Counted from the first letter of the stretch, positions 28,352 through 36,780 are shown. The stretch is DNA of 64,000 nucleotides from Martinezella rhizogenes (GCF_000799715.1 NZ_JUHG01000011.1:124001-188000), one strand, 5' to 3'. Made by a program: numbers and translations. The notes: generated by a model not told the origin, from the letters alone.

Positions 28352-29257
28352 GCCCTTCTTTCCGTTGTCCTACTGCCGTTGCCGCGATGCAACTTCACGG
28401 TAGCCCGCGCCGTACATTCTATCCTAGGATTACGTCCTGAAACTAGCGCCGCGCAATATACTGTCGCTCCATTCACTGTATTGACGGCGGAAAGTAAATT
28501 GGCGGCACGCCGAACCACAAGCGAGAGCGCGCGAAGCACGCCTGCCAATGAACATTTCTCGCCTTCAACCTGATTGTTTCGATGCAGCGTACCGGTCACC
28601 GCGGCGGTCTCATCCGGAAACAAAGGTGCCGATTGGGTCACCTCAGGTGCCTCAGCACAACCCATGGATGGCGCAAAACAGGGTAAAGCTGAACGTTGGG
28701 CGCTTCTCGGCAGCCGACGCGAAGCCGCTCAAAGAGCGTTGAGCGGCTAATCTCGGAAAGTTTCTGGTCGTTCACAGATCATTTTTGCACTGGGACAATG
28801 CCGTCCCGCACAGGGGGCTGAACCATTTGCCAGCACTCAGGCGCGGCGCCCTGCTGCAAGCCCAGTTGTGAAGAACGACGAATCCCTGAGGTTCGCGTTT
28901 TAGTCCTGTGGCGTTTCCTGAATGGACCACTTTTTTGGGAATCGCGATCTTTTTGGTTGCAATCAATGAGTCTTGACGGACCGTCGTCGTCCGAGACTCT
29001 ACTTTAATCCGAGACGCATCGAATATTCGATATTTTGTCAACAATTACAATCTGTTATCGCCTGCACATAGTATGAATTTGGTTGCAATATGACTGAAGT
29101 GATGCCAAGTTGACATCAGTTTTCCAGATCAGGAGTTCAACAAAAAACAACCTGAGGTAAATGTGAAGAGTACAAACGGCCTCTGCACGCTTACGGTTCC
29201 GGGAAGTTAGAACGAATGCAGGGGAACCAATGAGCACCTAGTTGGAAAGGGTGGACA
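28352..29257. other. 906-bp non-coding region between trlF and the recombinase cassette
   Basis: No open frame here has a plausible protein. The left part should hold the trlF promoter. At 28968-28999 there is an imperfect palindrome with outer arms GAGTCT / AGACTC and inner GGAC / GTCC. A 12-bp direct repeat TTTGGTTGCAAT occurs at 28952-28963 and 29078-29089. The stretch 28900-29160 is AT-richer than its surroundings. It could be a control or transfer region; no known origin was recognised. Confidence 0.4.
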
Positions 29258-29512
29258 ATGCGTGGGTCTCAGTCAGTTCAAGTACGATCGCGACGCCCCC
29301 CAGGCACGCGCCGCAGAGGTTTTGACCACAGGCGACGATCGGATACGAATCCGGTAACGCGCCGCCGCGATGCGCTTCTGACCCAGAGGCAGAGTGGTCC
29401 CCGAGCTTCGCCCAACATTATCGTGAATATAACCCAACAACTTCCTACTACCGAGCTCGAATTACCGCCTCCCGAAACTGTGCTGGCTGATGAGCAGTCG
29501 CAGCGAACGTGA
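29258..29512 (+). CDS. Small basic hypothetical protein before the recombinases
   Basis: An 84-aa arginine-rich product, MRGSQSVQVRSRRPPG at the N-terminus and a proline/glutamate-rich C-terminus. The ATG has AAGGGTGGAC upstream. It lies 48 bp before the truncated recombinase on the same strand and may be the first gene of that cassette. No family recognised; the strong arginine bias leaves open that it is a chance frame. Confidence 0.4.
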   Translation: MRGSQSVQVRSRRPPGTRRRGFDHRRRSDTNPVTRRRDALLTQRQSGPRASPNIIVNITQQLPTTELELPPPETVLADEQSQRT

Positions 29513-29560
29513 CAACGCGCGAGCTCGTGCCTGTTTGTTCTGTATGTATGGAGGAAGTGT

Positions 29561-29995
29561 ATGCGTCCGATTGGTCCAATTCGTGCATTTCTGTATGCGA
29601 GGTCTACCAGCGAAAAGCAGATTGCCCTTGCTGCAAATGTAAATGAGCAACTTCAGCGCTTACGAGCGTATGCGCAGAAGCGTTCCTATGTCGTCATCAG
29701 TGAGGCGTGCGACGCTGCGCAATCTGCAAATAGGTTCTCGCGGCCCGGTCTAACAATGGTCATGAGCGGGGCGACTTGTACGCCGCCAACTTTTGACCTT
29801 CTTCTTGCCACCAATCCATCGCGCCTCGCTCGAGATCTCGGGCTGTCAGCGACTATAGTGTCTCGCCTGACTAGAGCAGGCATCAAGATTGAATTTACTG
29901 AGCTGTCGGCGGAGCTCGACGGGCTGGACTGCTTGCAAGAGGGACTCCTTGCCCATCTTTCTTGGAAACTGGGAGGATATGGTGAGGAACACTGA
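29561..29995 (+). CDS. Truncated serine recombinase, resolvase domain only
   Basis: A 144-aa protein with just the resolvase catalytic domain: FLYARSTSEKQ at the N-terminus and ATNPSRLARDLGLS in the middle. Aligned to the usual YARVSTEKQ, the nucleophilic serine position is Thr16, with serines on both sides. It has no DNA-binding domain. GGAGG stands seven bases before the ATG. The next gene overlaps its 3' end. It may be an inactive partner or directionality factor for the large recombinase, or a decaying remnant. Confidence 0.7.
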   Translation: MRPIGPIRAFLYARSTSEKQIALAANVNEQLQRLRAYAQKRSYVVISEACDAAQSANRFSRPGLTMVMSGATCTPPTFDLLLATNPSRLARDLGLSATIVSRLTRAGIKIEFTELSAELDGLDCLQEGLLAHLSWKLGGYGEEH

Positions 29996-30302
29996 CCTAC
30001 CTCCTGAGGCAGCCCATCCGCTTCTTGAGCGGACAGGCGGGACGCCCCGCGCCAAGAAAGATCTCATCGCAGTTCTAAGTGCGATCATGGAGAGCTTTGT
30101 CGATCGTGCATTCGGCGTTGATGCTGTCCATCAGGCGATTGCTTCACAACAAATGAATGCTCCCCCGGCGGTTGCCGTCCCGCATCGTCGGAACCGACGG
30201 GAACGATCCAGACAACGGCGGCGAGGTCACAAGAGGCAAACCCGAGCAACGAAAGTGTCAGGCAAGAGGAGAACAATGCCATGTCGGACAAAAGCATCAT
30301 AA
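29979..30302 (+). CDS. Small basic protein between two serine recombinases
   Basis: A 107-aa protein with a hydrophobic/acidic first half (KKDLIAVLSAIMESFVDRAFG) and a very basic tail (RRNRRERSRQRRRGHKRQ), suggesting DNA binding. It overlaps the 3' end of the truncated recombinase by 17 bases and the 5' end of the large recombinase by 22, so the three are coupled. The start is the ATG at 29979 or the adjacent GTG at 29982, which is better spaced from the GGAGG. Possibly an accessory factor for excision. No family recognised. Confidence 0.55.
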   Translation: MVRNTDLPPEAAHPLLERTGGTPRAKKDLIAVLSAIMESFVDRAFGVDAVHQAIASQQMNAPPAVAVPHRRNRRERSRQRRRGHKRQTRATKVSGKRRTMPCRTKAS

Positions 30303-31831
30303 CGATCGGATACGCACGCGTCTCAGGGAAAAAGCAAACCAAAGAAGGAGATGGCCTGGGATCACAGGAAGCACGCATCCGGGAATATGCGCGAAACCGG
30401 GGATACCCCGCACTGACTGTAGTATTCAAGGATGATAGATCAGGTGGAACGGCTGTTCGGCCGGGTTTCGCGGCGATGGTGACATTCTTGATGAAGAACC
30501 GCGGTTCTGCATGCATCGTCATTATCGACGACCTTAGCCGACTTGCGCGTGACATCGATGTGCACCACAAACTGCGCACCGCTATTGCGACTGCTGGAGC
30601 ACGGCTCGAATGCCCGTCTTTCGAGTTTGGTGATAGTTCAGACGATATTCTCATTGAGAACCTTCTTGCCAGCGTCAGTCAACATCAACGACAGAAAAAC
30701 GGTGAGCAGGTTTACAACCGCATGCGAGGACGGTTGTTAAACGGCTACTGGTGCTTCGGGTCGCCGCCTGCATTCCAATTTGCGAGAGTCGCGGGGCAAA
30801 AGATCTTGGTTCCCCGAGAACCAATCGCATCGATAGTGACCGAAGCACTTGAAGGATTTGCAAACGGTCGGTTTCAAACTCAGGCGGAAGTGCAGCGCTT
30901 TCTGCAAGACAGTCCGGGATTTCCGAAACTGAAAAACGGTAAAGTCAAATTTGATCGAGTTACCGAGATGCTGACCTCTGTCCTTCATGCGGGAATGGTC
31001 GAATATCTGCCTTGGAAGGTTGGAATCCGGCAAGGGCATCAGGTGGGCCTGATTACATACGACACGTATCTGCGAATCCAGAGACGTCTGAATGAAAACT
31101 CTAACGCGCCAGCTCGCGCTAATCTGAATGAACATTTCCCCCTCCGCCAGGCGGTTCAGTGTGCCTATTGCGGGCGTCTGCTAGGAGGAGCGTATTCACG
31201 CGGGCGAAACGCGGAGTACCCTTACTATTTCTGCCTGAACAGAGAGTGCTTTCGTTATAGAAAGTCATTTAGTTGTGACGAAATGCACGGCCGGTTCTAT
31301 GCGCTGCTGAAGGCGATGACCCCCGCCGAGGAGGTTGTAGATGTCGCAACCGACATATTTCGCGAAAAATGGGAAAAGCAGTCAGTCGGCTCCAGAGAGC
31401 GGATTGCTCTTCTTCAGCAGGAGATGAGCTCTACCGGCACGTCTATCGAATTACTCATTGATCGTATCGCGAATTCACCCAGTCGCGAATTAATCCAAGC
31501 CTATGAGGCTCGCCTAGTTGATCTTCAAAGGAAGAAGGCGGCGCTTTCCGAAAAAATCATAAATACGGGACAGAAACAGCCGGATTTCGATGCAACCTTA
31601 CGAACCGCCTTGGGCTTTCTCGCAAGCCCTTGGAAACTATGGGAAACAGGGAATGATGAAGATCGTCGAGCGGTGCGAAAACTGGTTTTCACCGAGCATC
31701 TTCAATATGCCCCGGAATCAGGCTTTCGAACCGCCGAAACCACATTACCATTCAAGGTGTTAGCAGATATCGCGGCTAAGAATGTTGAGATGGTACGCTC
31801 TAGGGGAGTCGAACCCCTCTTTACAGAATGA
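30281..31831 (+). CDS. Large serine recombinase (island integrase)
   Basis: A 516-aa site-specific recombinase. The catalytic domain has IGYARVSGKKQ (Ser15), DDRSGGTAVRPGF and DDLSRLARD. A Recombinase domain (about 170-270) follows, then a zinc ribbon (CAYCGRLLGGAY...CLNRECF, about 290-325) and a coiled coil (about 360-430). The last codons, SRGVEPLFTE, are read from the tRNA-Glu(CUC) gene at 31791 on the opposite strand. Its place at the island edge and this overlap make it the likely integrase. Confidence 0.93.
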   Translation: MSDKSIITIGYARVSGKKQTKEGDGLGSQEARIREYARNRGYPALTVVFKDDRSGGTAVRPGFAAMVTFLMKNRGSACIVIIDDLSRLARDIDVHHKLRTAIATAGARLECPSFEFGDSSDDILIENLLASVSQHQRQKNGEQVYNRMRGRLLNGYWCFGSPPAFQFARVAGQKILVPREPIASIVTEALEGFANGRFQTQAEVQRFLQDSPGFPKLKNGKVKFDRVTEMLTSVLHAGMVEYLPWKVGIRQGHQVGLITYDTYLRIQRRLNENSNAPARANLNEHFPLRQAVQCAYCGRLLGGAYSRGRNAEYPYYFCLNRECFRYRKSFSCDEMHGRFYALLKAMTPAEEVVDVATDIFREKWEKQSVGSRERIALLQQEMSSTGTSIELLIDRIANSPSRELIQAYEARLVDLQRKKAALSEKIINTGQKQPDFDATLRTALGFLASPWKLWETGNDEDRRAVRKLVFTEHLQYAPESGFRTAETTLPFKVLADIAAKNVEMVRSRGVEPLFTE

Positions 31832-31865
31832 GAATCTGTTGTCCTAACCGATAGACGAAGGGCGC
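31791..31865 (-). tRNA. tRNA-Glu(CUC), right attachment site of island, altered 3' end
   Basis: A 75-nt tRNA with encoded CCA and anticodon CTC in the loop TTCTCAT. Against the two UUC copies it has two changes in its last ten bases: G68 to A, which makes a C5-A68 mismatch in the acceptor stem, and G73 to A at the discriminator. The remaining differences are the anticodon base and position 26. The 3' part overlaps the end of the recombinase gene. The tRNA may be poorly charged if no repair occurs. Confidence 0.88.
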
Positions 31866-31945
31866 TTGTTACGCTGGCCATCATATAAGAATAGCGCAGG
31901 GTAGCCGCAAGCGGAAGACGAATGATTGTCGGGGAGGTGAAGCAG

Positions 31946-32020
31946 TGGCACGCCCTAGGGGAGTCGAACCCCTCTTTACAGAATGAAAATCTGTCGTCCT
32001 AACCGATAGACGAAGGGCGC
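31946..32020 (-). tRNA. tRNA-Glu(UUC), copy 2
   Basis: Complete tRNA with encoded CCA, anticodon TTC, identical over 75 nt to the copy at 8468-8542. The identity extends to 85 bp (31943-32027 against 8465-8549). It lies 80 bp from the CUC gene and is outside the island. Confidence 0.95.
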
Positions 32021-32176
32021 GTGCTGTTGTGTGGCGCGCTTATAGCGGGGTGATTTCATTCCCGCAAGCGCCTATTTCGCTTTTTCTTTGAAAAAATGAC
32101 AGATGCGTGAAGCGACTGCGAAATTTGAATAAGCTTGCCTTAACAGGGCCTTGTGAAGATCTGCGGAGGGGGCGGC

Positions 32177-32986
32177 TCAAAGCCCCGATGCGCCCTGTGT
32201 CGGCGCGATCAGCGACTTGGCGCCCGGGCTTTGGCCCTTCGACGCGGCGATATGCGCCAGCATCAGCGCTTCCTTGCTGTCGATCGTGTGGGCCGAGGAG
32301 CCGTGTGCCGGCATGATTTTCGAGGGTGTGGCGTCCGCGGTCGGCTTCATTGGGCTTGTCGATGTGGGGGCGGCGTTGCGGATGACGGGCGGGGGAAGCA
32401 CCGCTTCGGAGGTCCGGCCGACCGGCATGCCGCCATCATTGCCCTGCTGCGGCGCGACGTTCTGTGCGGCACCGGGCGGCAAGGTATAGACGCTGCGCAT
32501 AAACGGCGTGATTCCCTGCTGTCCGGCGTCTGGCTGCGTCTTGGCGAGCGTTCCGTCCGGATTGACGGCGATCGGAGCGGGTGCCGCGTAGATGCTACTC
32601 CTGCTGGCATTCACCGCCGTCGGCTGAGTCACCAGCCCGGCGATGCCGGCTGGCGCGTTGGTGAAGACGCCTTGAGCGGTGGCTGGCGCCGGCGGGAAGA
32701 TGGATTGAGTGTTCGCCTGCTCGCTGACGATCTGCCGTTGGACACCATGCACGCTGCGGACCAGCGGATCGCGATAGGCGGCGTCGCCTTTCAGCCGCTT
32801 CGCTTCGGCCTGGCTGTTTAGCGATTCGGCAAGCTGCTCGCCGCCGCTGGACGGTGGCGTGATCTCGGCTGCTTGCTTCGGCTCGTCGCCTGTTGTCGCG
32901 CAGCCGGAGAGCATCAGAAGAGAGAGGGCGATTGCAATAGCGCTTGCGCGCGTCTCATTGCCGGATAGAATCTGCCGATCGCACAA
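32177..32986 (-). CDS. Proline/alanine-rich lipoprotein
   Basis: A 269-aa predicted lipoprotein. After a basic N-terminus a hydrophobic helix ends in the lipobox LSGC (Cys29). The rest is low-complexity, rich in Ala, Pro, Ser and Thr, and probably disordered in the periplasm. No ATG is available before the signal sequence; TTG at 32986 with GGGGAACG upstream is the likely start, so the N-terminus is uncertain. Function unknown. First core gene to the right of the island. Confidence 0.75.
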   Translation of the reverse strand: MCDRQILSGNETRASAIAIALSLLMLSGCATTGDEPKQAAEITPPSSGGEQLAESLNSQAEAKRLKGDAAYRDPLVRSVHGVQRQIVSEQANTQSIFPPAPATAQGVFTNAPAGIAGLVTQPTAVNASRSSIYAAPAPIAVNPDGTLAKTQPDAGQQGITPFMRSVYTLPPGAAQNVAPQQGNDGGMPVGRTSEAVLPPPVIRNAAPTSTSPMKPTADATPSKIMPAHGSSAHTIDSKEALMLAHIAASKGQSPGAKSLIAPTQGASGL

Positions 32987-33195
32987 AGGACGTTCCCCGC
33001 TTTAAAGAGTGTACACCGGAACGGCCTCCTGCGAGGGACGATGATATCGCGCGACACTGACTGGGAACGATGGGACCCCGCGAAATCCGATGCATGATGC
33101 TTCGAGTCGCCCAAGCATGCAGGAAAGCGGGCATGGCCGGCAAGCGCGAAACCGATGGTTCCGCGCGCGCCGTAAGCCTCGCGAAAGCTTGCCTT

Positions 33196-33636
33196 TTACC
33201 AGGCGCCTGTGTTTTGCATCGAAGCCCAGGGCTCGGCGGCAGCAAGGTTGGCGCCCTTTTGCAGGATTTCGATGGAGATGCCGTCTGGAGAGCGCACGAA
33301 AGCCATGTGACCGTCGCGGGGCGGCCGGTTGATCGTGATGCCGTTGTCCATGAGCTTCTGGCAGGTCGCATAGATGTCGTCGACCTCATAGGCGAGGTGA
33401 CCGAAGTTGCGTCCTCCGGTATACTCTTCCGGATCCCAGTTGTATGTCAGCTCGAGGCTGGGTGCGCCGCTGCTCCGCGACGCTTCGGCATCGTCGCTGG
33501 CGGCCAGGAAGACGAGCGTGAATCGGCCTTTCTCGTTTTCATAGCGGCGGGTTTCGGTGAGGCCGAATAGAGTGCTATAAAAATGCAGCGATGCGTCGAG
33601 ATCCGTCACGCGGACCATGGTGTGGAGATAACGCAT
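33196..33636 (-). CDS. gloA: Lactoylglutathione lyase (glyoxalase I)
   Basis: A 146-aa member of the vicinal-oxygen-chelate family that converts the methylglyoxal-glutathione hemithioacetal to S-lactoylglutathione. Two beta-alpha-beta-beta-beta units are visible: MRYLHTMVRVTDLDASLHFY and FGHLAYEVDDIYATC. Metal ligands are His5, the Glu in SLELTYN, the His in FGHLAYEV and the Glu in GISIEIL. The length fits the family plus a 15-residue tail. Confidence 0.93.
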   Translation of the reverse strand: MRYLHTMVRVTDLDASLHFYSTLFGLTETRRYENEKGRFTLVFLAASDDAEASRSSGAPSLELTYNWDPEEYTGGRNFGHLAYEVDDIYATCQKLMDNGITINRPPRDGHMAFVRSPDGISIEILQKGANLAAAEPWASMQNTGAW

Positions 33637-33831
33637 TCTATTTCCTCTCTAATGTTGTGCTGGAACGATCATGAAACGAGACACCAGCTTCAGGCAAGAC
33701 TTCTGCTTGATAATCAAGGGTGGGAATAAACAAAACTAGGACTTGCGCTCTTCCGTTACCAAGATGTTAAACTTGATTTCAAGGAATCAGTTAACCGTAA
33801 CAGTGTGACGCGTAATCGAGGGCTGGCCAGG

Positions 33832-34410
33832 ATGAGTGACAGAATTTCATCGAAGGGAATAGCAGACTTCGGAGAGATGTCGGGCGAAGCTGTCGAGCTC
33901 ATCGAGATCTCCGGCGTCGTAAAGTGGTTCGACGTCGCCAAGGGCTTTGGCTTCATCATTCCGGATAATGGCATGCAGGACGTTTTGTTGCATGTGACGT
34001 GTCTGCGTCGTGATGGTTATCAGACCATTCTTGAGGGAACGCGCATCGTCGCGCTGATCCAGCGCCGCGAGCGCGGCTATCAGGCTTTCAAGATCCTCTC
34101 CATGGACCAGTCGACAGCCGTGCACCCGTCGCAGATGCCGCCGGTGCGCACGCATGTCCAGGTGACCGCGACGAGCGGCCTTGAGCGCGCCTTGGTCAAG
34201 TGGTTCAACCGCACCAAGGGTTTCGGTTTCCTGACGCGCGGCGAGGGCACCGAGGACATCTTCGTGCATATGGAAACGCTGCGCCGCTTCGGTCTGGCCG
34301 AGTTGCGGCCGGGGCAGGTGGTTCTCGTTCGCTTCGGACCGGGCGAAAAGGGGCTGATGGCGGCGGAAATCCATCCGGATGCGCCGAGCCCGGCAACGCG
34401 GCCGCACTGA
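33832..34410 (+). CDS. Double cold-shock-domain protein
   Basis: A 192-aa protein with two cold-shock domains: [14 protein letters not shown] (about residues 30-90) and [14 protein letters not shown] (about 120-180), each with the RNP1 KGFGF(I/L) and an HV/HM RNP2-like strand. A 40-residue linker joins them. Such two-domain CspA-like proteins are common in rhizobia and bind single-stranded nucleic acid as RNA chaperones. ATG at 33832 chosen; a GTG nine codons upstream is also in frame. Confidence 0.9.
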   Translation: MSDRISSKGIADFGEMSGEAVELIEISGVVKWFDVAKGFGFIIPDNGMQDVLLHVTCLRRDGYQTILEGTRIVALIQRRERGYQAFKILSMDQSTAVHPSQMPPVRTHVQVTATSGLERALVKWFNRTKGFGFLTRGEGTEDIFVHMETLRRFGLAELRPGQVVLVRFGPGEKGLMAAEIHPDAPSPATRPH

Positions 34411-34411
34411 C

Positions 34412-34924
34412 ATGGTCAGAGGAACGCCTTTTGCTTTTTTAAAAAGCGCCGCTTTGGCGCTTTTTCTTGTTTGCGGTGCCGTTCCAGCGAGCTTTGCCGC
34501 GCAGACAGCGACTGAGCAAACAGTCAAGTTTGAATCCGAACCCTTGTCGATCAGGACTGCCAAGGGCGAGACGCACAAGTTCACCGTGGAATTGGCGCTG
34601 ACGGAGCCGCAGCTGGAATTCGGGTTGATGTATCGCGACACGATGCCGGCTGATCACGGCATGCTGTTCGATTTCGGCACATCGCGTCCCGTGATGATGT
34701 GGATGAAGAATACCAAGCTGTCGCTGGATATGCTCTTCCTGGACAGGAACGGCGTCATCACTCATATCCAGGAAAATGCCGTGCCGTATTCGGAAGCGAT
34801 CATCAGCTCCGGCGGGCCGGTCGCCTATGTCATCGAGCTGAACGGCGGCGTTGTGAAGAAACTCGGCCTTGCCGTCGACGACAAGGTAACGAACGGCACC
34901 ATTGCCGCCAAGCTCGGCAAATAA
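34412..34924 (+). CDS. DUF192 family secreted protein
   Basis: A 170-aa protein with a signal peptide (hydrophobic ALALFLVCGAVPASFA, probable cleavage after AFA/SFA) and a DUF192 domain: FTVELALTEPQLEFGLMYRDTMPADHGMLFDF, then MWMKNTKLSLDMLFLD. Function of the family is unknown; it is exported to the periplasm here. The ATG lies directly after the cold-shock gene stop. A terminator-like hairpin lies within its first codons (see 34441). Confidence 0.85.
   Translation: MVRGTPFAFLKSAALALFLVCGAVPASFAAQTATEQTVKFESEPLSIRTAKGETHKFTVELALTEPQLEFGLMYRDTMPADHGMLFDFGTSRPVMMWMKNTKLSLDMLFLDRNGVITHIQENAVPYSEAIISSGGPVAYVIELNGGVVKKLGLAVDDKVTNGTIAAKLGK
34441..34465 (+). terminator. Terminator-like hairpin inside the DUF192 5' coding region
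   Basis: Arms AAAAAGCGCC / GGCGCTTTTT around GCTTT, preceded by a T-run and followed by CTTG. It would end the cold-shock transcript, yet it encodes part of the DUF192 signal peptide. Confidence 0.55.
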
Positions 34925-35049
34925 CTTTATCCCCGGCGATCGTTGCTTCAACGCCATTTTAGCTGTTGCAGCATTGAGGCGAACCGTGTATCTCCCCACT
35001 CGTTCTGCCAAGCAGGGCGCGCGATCTTCTGAAGATAGCGTCAAGGGTA

Positions 35050-35126
<77 letters not shown>

Positions 35127-35302
35127 TTTTAAATCCCCCAAAACTATCGATGGATTGAGACGAGGCTGAGCCGCCTTTTCGCTTGATAACAAAGGGATTC
35201 GCGGCTAAGCAGAATCCTATATGCGCTCTGCCCGAAAGGGTCGGGCGAAGACAAGAGAAGCAAGAAAGCGGGTTGTCCCGCTTATTCGGAGGCGCTGCTG
35301 CG

Positions 35303-35608
35303 ATGCCTGCCAAGATTTACCGTCCCGCAAAGACCGCCATGCAGTCCGGCAAGGCCAAGACCCATCTCTGGGTTCTGGAATTCGACCAGGAGACCCCGCG
35401 CAAGATCGATCCGATCATGGGCTATACCTCCTCGGGCGACACCCGCCAGCAGCTCAAGCTGACCTTCGAAACGCAGGAGCAGGCTGAAGCCTATGCCCAG
35501 CGCGAAGGCATCGAATACCGCGTCATCGCTCCAAAGGACGCTACTCGCCAGGTGGTCTCCTATACCGATAATTTCCGCTTCAGCCGCATCCAGCCCTGGA
35601 CTCATTGA
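35303..35608 (+). CDS. NADH:ubiquinone oxidoreductase accessory subunit, NDUFS4 homologue
   Basis: A 101-aa protein of the ETC complex I subunit family (NDUFS4/18 kDa). Recognised by AKIYRPAKTAMQSGKAKT, WVLEFDQETPRKIDPIMGYTSSGDT and a YRVIAPKDAT segment ending NFRFSRIQPWTH. It is an accessory subunit of alphaproteobacterial and mitochondrial complex I on the matrix/cytoplasmic arm. ATG at 35303 has GGAGG ten bases upstream. It lies between tRNA-Pro and tRNA-Arg. Confidence 0.92.
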   Translation: MPAKIYRPAKTAMQSGKAKTHLWVLEFDQETPRKIDPIMGYTSSGDTRQQLKLTFETQEQAEAYAQREGIEYRVIAPKDATRQVVSYTDNFRFSRIQPWTH

Positions 35609-35702
35609 GCCGGGTGTTCATTGCAAAGCCGCCCATTGAGTTCGGCGGCGATTTCAGGCATGTAGTGCCCGCCGCGACCAGCTTGCGGCGCCTTGGCTTC
35701 AA

Positions 35703-35779
<77 letters not shown>

Positions 35780-35818
35780 TTTCCAGCTTTGTCCATCCCG
35801 ACGCATAGGTAATACGCC

Positions 35819-35980
35819 TCAGCGCGTTGCCGTCGGCCAGCCACCAGCGTCCGCTGGCCTAGTTGCATTGACCGCCATCTCGATCAGATCGTATCCGGAC
35901 ATCGCCCCGATCATTTTTATGACGATGATCGCCGCGCCCAGAAGCGCGAGTGTCATGACTATCCTGTCGCTCTTCTTCAC
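35819..35980 (-). CDS. Possible small membrane protein
   Basis: A 53-codon frame from a GTG at 35980. The product has a basic N-terminus (VKKSDR), a hydrophobic helix (IVMTLALLGAAIIVIKMIGAM) and a polar tail. This is the profile of a small single-pass membrane protein. No family recognised, and the ribosome site is weak. Confidence 0.4.
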   Translation of the reverse strand: MKKSDRIVMTLALLGAAIIVIKMIGAMSGYDLIEMAVNATRPADAGGWPTATR

Positions 35981-36067
35981 GCCCCGTTCCCCAACGCCTC
36001 GTGAAAACTGCGTCCTGCGCAGCCGACGATAGTATATCGCGTTCGCGACGGCACGCTATATGCCTTT

Positions 36068-36685
36068 TCAGGCGGCCAGCTTGCCGGCGGCAGCAAGCAG
36101 AAGGCCGCCCGCTATTGCTTCGATCCATCGGCGGCGGTGGTCATTGAAGCGGCCGCGTGCGCCGAACGCGGCGATTGCGAAACTGAGGATGGTGTAGACG
36201 GCGGCGCATAGTCCGATGAAGATTGCTGAAAGGATAGATGCCTGCAGCGCGATGTTGTCCTGGTGTTGCATGAATTGCGGCAGGATGGCGAAGTAGATCA
36301 TCATGCCTTTGGGGTTGAGGACTGCCGTTGCGAAACCTCGTTGAAGCTGGTTGGCGCTGGCCACCATCGATAGCGTGACCTTGCCGGATGTCATTGATGA
36401 GGCGATCAGCCGGGCTGCGAGATAAAGCAGATAGAGGACACCCAGCCAGCGAAGAGCGGCAAAGAGCACCGGCGAGGCGGCGATGATGGCAGCGACGCCG
36501 AGTGCCACAAGAGCGGAGTGTACCACGTAGCCGAGGCAGACACCGGCCGTTGCGCGCAATCCTGCCGCCGTGCCGCCCGACAAGGTTTGCGATGCCACGA
36601 ACAGCATATCCGGGCCGGGAGTGCAGATGAGCGGCAGCACTGTCGCTGCGAAGAAAAGCAGGTTTGTGTTCTCCATGATTGGCAT
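36068..36685 (-). CDS. LysE-family amino-acid/metabolite exporter
   Basis: A 205-aa inner-membrane protein of the LysE/RhtB family with about six hydrophobic segments. The family signature LPLICTPGPDMLFV is near the N-terminus; NPKGMMIYFAILPQF marks the central loop. It probably exports an amino acid. Start is uncertain: ATG at 36685, ATG at 36676 or TTG at 36706. It is divergent from an Lrp/AsnC regulator, the classical pairing for control of LysE-type exporters. Confidence 0.88.
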   Translation of the reverse strand: MPIMENTNLLFFAATVLPLICTPGPDMLFVASQTLSGGTAAGLRATAGVCLGYVVHSALVALGVAAIIAASPVLFAALRWLGVLYLLYLAARLIASSMTSGKVTLSMVASANQLQRGFATAVLNPKGMMIYFAILPQFMQHQDNIALQASILSAIFIGLCAAVYTILSFAIAAFGARGRFNDHRRRWIEAIAGGLLLAAAGKLAA

Positions 36686-36722
36686 CGTAGGAGTAAATGC
36701 GCGCAATCGGGTTGCGAAGACG

Positions 36723-36756
36723 CCAATTCTAGCTGATTAATTGGCATTGGAATTCC
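36723..36756. promoter_or_regulatory. Palindromic operator candidates between lysE-like and lrp-like genes
   Basis: CCAATT...AATTGG (36723-36744) and GGAATTCC (36749-36756) lie in the divergent region. Lrp-type regulators bind AT-rich inverted repeats, so these are plausible sites. Not proven. Confidence 0.4.
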
Positions 36757-36780
36757 GATTGATCAGATTATTGGTAGGGA

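Noticed and set aside
8543..31790. Insertion sequences or transposase genes in the island
   Set aside because: No transposase motif or terminal inverted repeats were recognised; mobility genes are serine recombinases only.
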